Part shown: positions 4,017 through 5,784 of the stretch, in pieces
Layout: each line of letters opens with the position of its first letter
Numbering within the stretch: the first letter of the stretch is position 1
Translations under genes and position numbers: made by a program
The notes under the pieces: model-generated
What the model was told of the DNA's origin: nothing
What the model saw: only the letters and a program-made list of their open reading frames with translations
Databases searched by the model: none
NCBI GenBank assembly: GCA_002309075.1
Contig: DBWP01000007.1
Location: 1-5,784, forward strand
Length of the DNA: 5,784 nt
From: Candidatus Saccharibacteria bacterium UBA1235
Lineage (GTDB): Bacteria > Patescibacteriota > Saccharimonadia > Saccharimonadales > Saccharimonadaceae
Reading direction: 5' to 3'

Positions 4017-5747
4017 ATGTTAGAATTCGTTTTTGGAAAACTCAAAAAAGCCGTCCGTACGGTCGATATGTATTTAGAACGCAGCAAATACGGATACATC
4101 GAAAAGCTCCCGAAAGATTTTAAATATCCTGAAGGTGGCCTTTACGATATCGTTTATGATTCAAGCTGCAAATGGCCACATAACATCGCCATTAATTATT
4201 ACGATACGGAAATTACTTATAAAGAACTCGTTAAAAAAATCAATCGCGTTGCGCGCGCGCTTAAAGCTCTCGGTGTTGAAAAAGGTGACAATGTTACCGT
4301 CTGTATGCCAAACACTCCCGAAGAAGTCTACATGTTCTACGCCATCAATGAAATCGGCGCCGTCGCAAATATGATTCATCCATTATCCTCCGAAAAAGAA
4401 ATCGAAGACTATGTAAATCGCGCCCATTCTAAAGTTATGCTTGTGATTGACATTTCCTATTCTAAAGTCGAAAACATTATTAAAAACACCGAACTTGAAC
4501 ATGTTGTTGTGGTCTCCGCGACGCGTTCAATGGATTTTGTCGTACGTGCGGCTTATTGGCTAACTAAAGGTCGTAAAAACCACATTAAAAAGAGTCAGCA
4601 GATTATGCTATGGGATAAATTCCTAAATGGCGCCAATAAATTTGTCGGCAATCCTCATGCTCGCGTCAACGCAAACGACCCAGCTATTATTCTCTACTCC
4701 GGCGGAACAACCGGTAAACCAAAGGGTGTAGTCTTAACGAACCTTAATTTTAACGCTCAAGCTCTCGGCGCGAAGTATCTTGTTCCAGAGCTTCTGAAAT
4801 CGCGCTATTCGATGCTTACTTTTCTTCCAAACTTCCACGCTTTTGGTCTTGGCGTCTGTATGCATATTCCGTTTTATTGTGGCATGCGAATCGTCTTAAT
4901 TCCGCAATTTAATGCTAAAAAACTTAAAAACTATATTAAAAAATATAAAATCAATATTCTGGTTGGCGTTCCGACAGTTTATGATTATATGACAAAAATT
5001 AAGTTCGGCAAAAAAGAGTTAAAACATGTTAAAGGCGCAGTTTCTGGTGGCGACATGGTAAGTCAGTCGATGAAAGAGGAATTTAACGAATTTTTGGCCG
5101 CTCACGGCTCTAAGGGTATGCTTCATAACGGCTACGGCTTGACCGAAGCGGCTGGCGGTATGATTTTTAGCCCGGCTTCCGTCGCAAAAGGCGACAGTAC
5201 AATTGGTTTTCCGCTTCCAGATAGCGAAGTTTTAATTACAGACCTTAAAACCGGAAAGCCGGTTGAAGTCGGCGAAGATGGTGAGATTTTAGTTCGTGGC
5301 CTTACTGTTATGAAAGAATATCTTGAAGATCCGAAAGAAACTAAGGATGCGTTTGTTAAAGTTGGTAATAAAAAATACCTTCGTACCGGCGACATCGGCT
5401 ATTTAGATGAGCGCGGCGTAGTTTATTTCCGTGGCCGTATTAAGCGTATGATTATTACGAATGGCTACAATGTTTATCCTTCGAATATCGAAGAGGTAAC
5501 ATTAAAATCTAAACTCGTTTCAAAGTGCGCTTGTGTCGGCGTGCCAGATAAGCTTCGCGGCGAAATCGTAAAGGTTTTTGTAGTTTTGAAAAAAGACGCT
5601 GGACAAAGAGCTTGCAGAAAAGATCTTGCCCATATTTATAAAAAATACCTCGCGAAATATGAAATTCCGCGCGAAATCGCGTTTATTGATGAGCTCCCGA
5701 AAACTAAGCTTGGTAAAATCGATTTTATCGCACTAGAAAAATTATAA
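4017..5747 (+). CDS. AMP-binding acyl-CoA synthetase (FadD-like, ANL superfamily)
   Basis: A 576-residue adenylate-forming enzyme, expected to activate a carboxylic acid, probably a fatty acid, with ATP and then load it onto CoA. The ANL core motifs are all present: YSGGTTGKPKG at 227-237 (phosphate-binding loop), LPNFHAFGLG at 270-279 as in acyl-CoA synthetases, GYGLTEAAGG at 372-381, RTGDIGYLDERG at 456-467 (ribose-binding Asp459), and FRGRIKRMIITNGYNVYP at 471-488 (hinge and C-terminal domain start). PKTKLGKID at 561-569 carries Lys567, the catalytic lysine of the adenylation step. The protein therefore appears complete and active. No signal peptide is seen. The HAFG motif and length suit medium- or long-chain fatty acids. 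The divergent lipid genes support a role in feeding acyl groups, perhaps scavenged, into membrane lipids, but the acyl chain and acceptor cannot be read from sequence. An acyl-ACP synthetase or other ANL ligase is the main alternative. Confidence 0.92.
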   Translation: MLEFVFGKLKKAVRTVDMYLERSKYGYIEKLPKDFKYPEGGLYDIVYDSSCKWPHNIAINYYDTEITYKELVKKINRVARALKALGVEKGDNVTVCMPNTPEEVYMFYAINEIGAVANMIHPLSSEKEIEDYVNRAHSKVMLVIDISYSKVENIIKNTELEHVVVVSATRSMDFVVRAAYWLTKGRKNHIKKSQQIMLWDKFLNGANKFVGNPHARVNANDPAIILYSGGTTGKPKGVVLTNLNFNAQALGAKYLVPELLKSRYSMLTFLPNFHAFGLGVCMHIPFYCGMRIVLIPQFNAKKLKNYIKKYKINILVGVPTVYDYMTKIKFGKKELKHVKGAVSGGDMVSQSMKEEFNEFLAAHGSKGMLHNGYGLTEAAGGMIFSPASVAKGDSTIGFPLPDSEVLITDLKTGKPVEVGEDGEILVRGLTVMKEYLEDPKETKDAFVKVGNKKYLRTGDIGYLDERGVVYFRGRIKRMIITNGYNVYPSNIEEVTLKSKLVSKCACVGVPDKLRGEIVKVFVVLKKDAGQRACRKDLAHIYKKYLAKYEIPREIAFIDELPKTKLGKIDFIALEKL

Positions 5748-5763
5748 AAAATCATAATACTAA

Positions 5764-5784
5764 CATAAAACCCGTTTTAACAGG
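5764..5784. terminator. Possible bidirectional terminator hairpin, cut by right edge
   Basis: After the synthetase stop lies a 37-bp non-coding tail. At 5771-5776 CCCGTT can pair with AACAGG at 5779-5784, with one C-A mismatch on the plus strand and a G-U wobble on the minus strand. The left arm is flanked by AAAA, so minus-strand RNA would read hairpin then UUUU, as in an intrinsic terminator for a leftward gene beyond the edge. The plus-strand U-tract, if any, is outside the window. The stem is short and the loop tight, so this is tentative. Confidence 0.3.

Noticed and set aside
4251..4260. GCGCGCGCGC run in an AT-rich context, possible Z-DNA or repeat
   Set aside because: Only ten bases, inside a conserved coding segment (Val-Ala-Arg-Ala-Leu), readily explained by Ala/Arg codons.
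4135..5395. Smaller open frames within the acyl-CoA synthetase (4135-4374 plus, 4161-4379 minus, 5132-5395 minus)
   Set aside because: All overlap well-conserved ANL motifs in another frame and have no SD, no leaderless -10 element and no domain content.
1..5784. Mobile elements, CRISPR arrays, tRNA/rRNA genes, riboswitches
   Set aside because: Nearly every base is accounted for by recognised protein genes; no direct-repeat arrays, transposase motifs or structured RNA signatures were seen on either strand.

Overview
This 5.8 kb window is AT-rich, tightly packed bacterial chromosome. It holds six leftward (minus-strand) genes and one rightward (plus-strand) gene, with almost no non-coding DNA. 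I infer a Patescibacteria/CPR bacterium, most likely close to Saccharibacteria. The reasons are the divergent cysteinyl-tRNA synthetase, whose NLTD motif is followed by a long acidic 'GHLVSDGDEGEDK' segment; the DHH phosphoesterase whose motif I reads QAENPDGD; the small proteins; and the very short or overlapping gene junctions. The code looks standard: no in-frame TGA occurs inside the genes, and TGA is used as a stop in cdsA and the HAD gene. The lineage is inferred from recognised motif styles, not from a database search.

Layout, from the centre outward. A 32-bp divergent intergenic region (3985-4016) separates a rightward AMP-binding acyl-CoA synthetase (4017-5747) from the leftward cluster. 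Leftward, in transcription order, come cdsA (CDP-diacylglycerol synthase), a YqeG-type HAD phosphatase, pgsA (phosphatidylglycerophosphate synthase), a DHH/DHHA1 phosphoesterase, an alpha/beta hydrolase, and the 5' part of cysS, which runs off the left edge. The first three encode consecutive steps to phosphatidylglycerol: phosphatidic acid to CDP-DAG (CdsA), to PGP (PgsA), to PG (HAD phosphatase). With the acyl-CoA synthetase opposite, the centre of the window reads as a membrane-lipid module. The DHH protein, hydrolase and cysS form an overlapping distal set linked to nucleotide or RNA turnover and translation.

The most interesting signal is how these genes appear to start. Four genes (acyl-CoA synthetase, cdsA, HAD, DHH) have an extended -10 element (TGn plus TATAAT, TAAAAT or TATGAT) ending exactly 6-7 nt before the ATG, with no Shine-Dalgarno sequence, as expected for leaderless mRNAs. 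The other three (pgsA, hydrolase, cysS) lack such an element, overlap the upstream stop codon by 4 or 8 nt, and have Shine-Dalgarno-like sequences. The two modes do not mix. At the divergent junction the two leaderless promoters lie back to back around a CATATG palindrome.

I see no RNA genes, mobile elements, CRISPR arrays or long repeats. The only non-coding stretches are the 32-bp divergent region, 7-8 bp gaps, and 37 bp at the right end that may hold part of a terminator hairpin.
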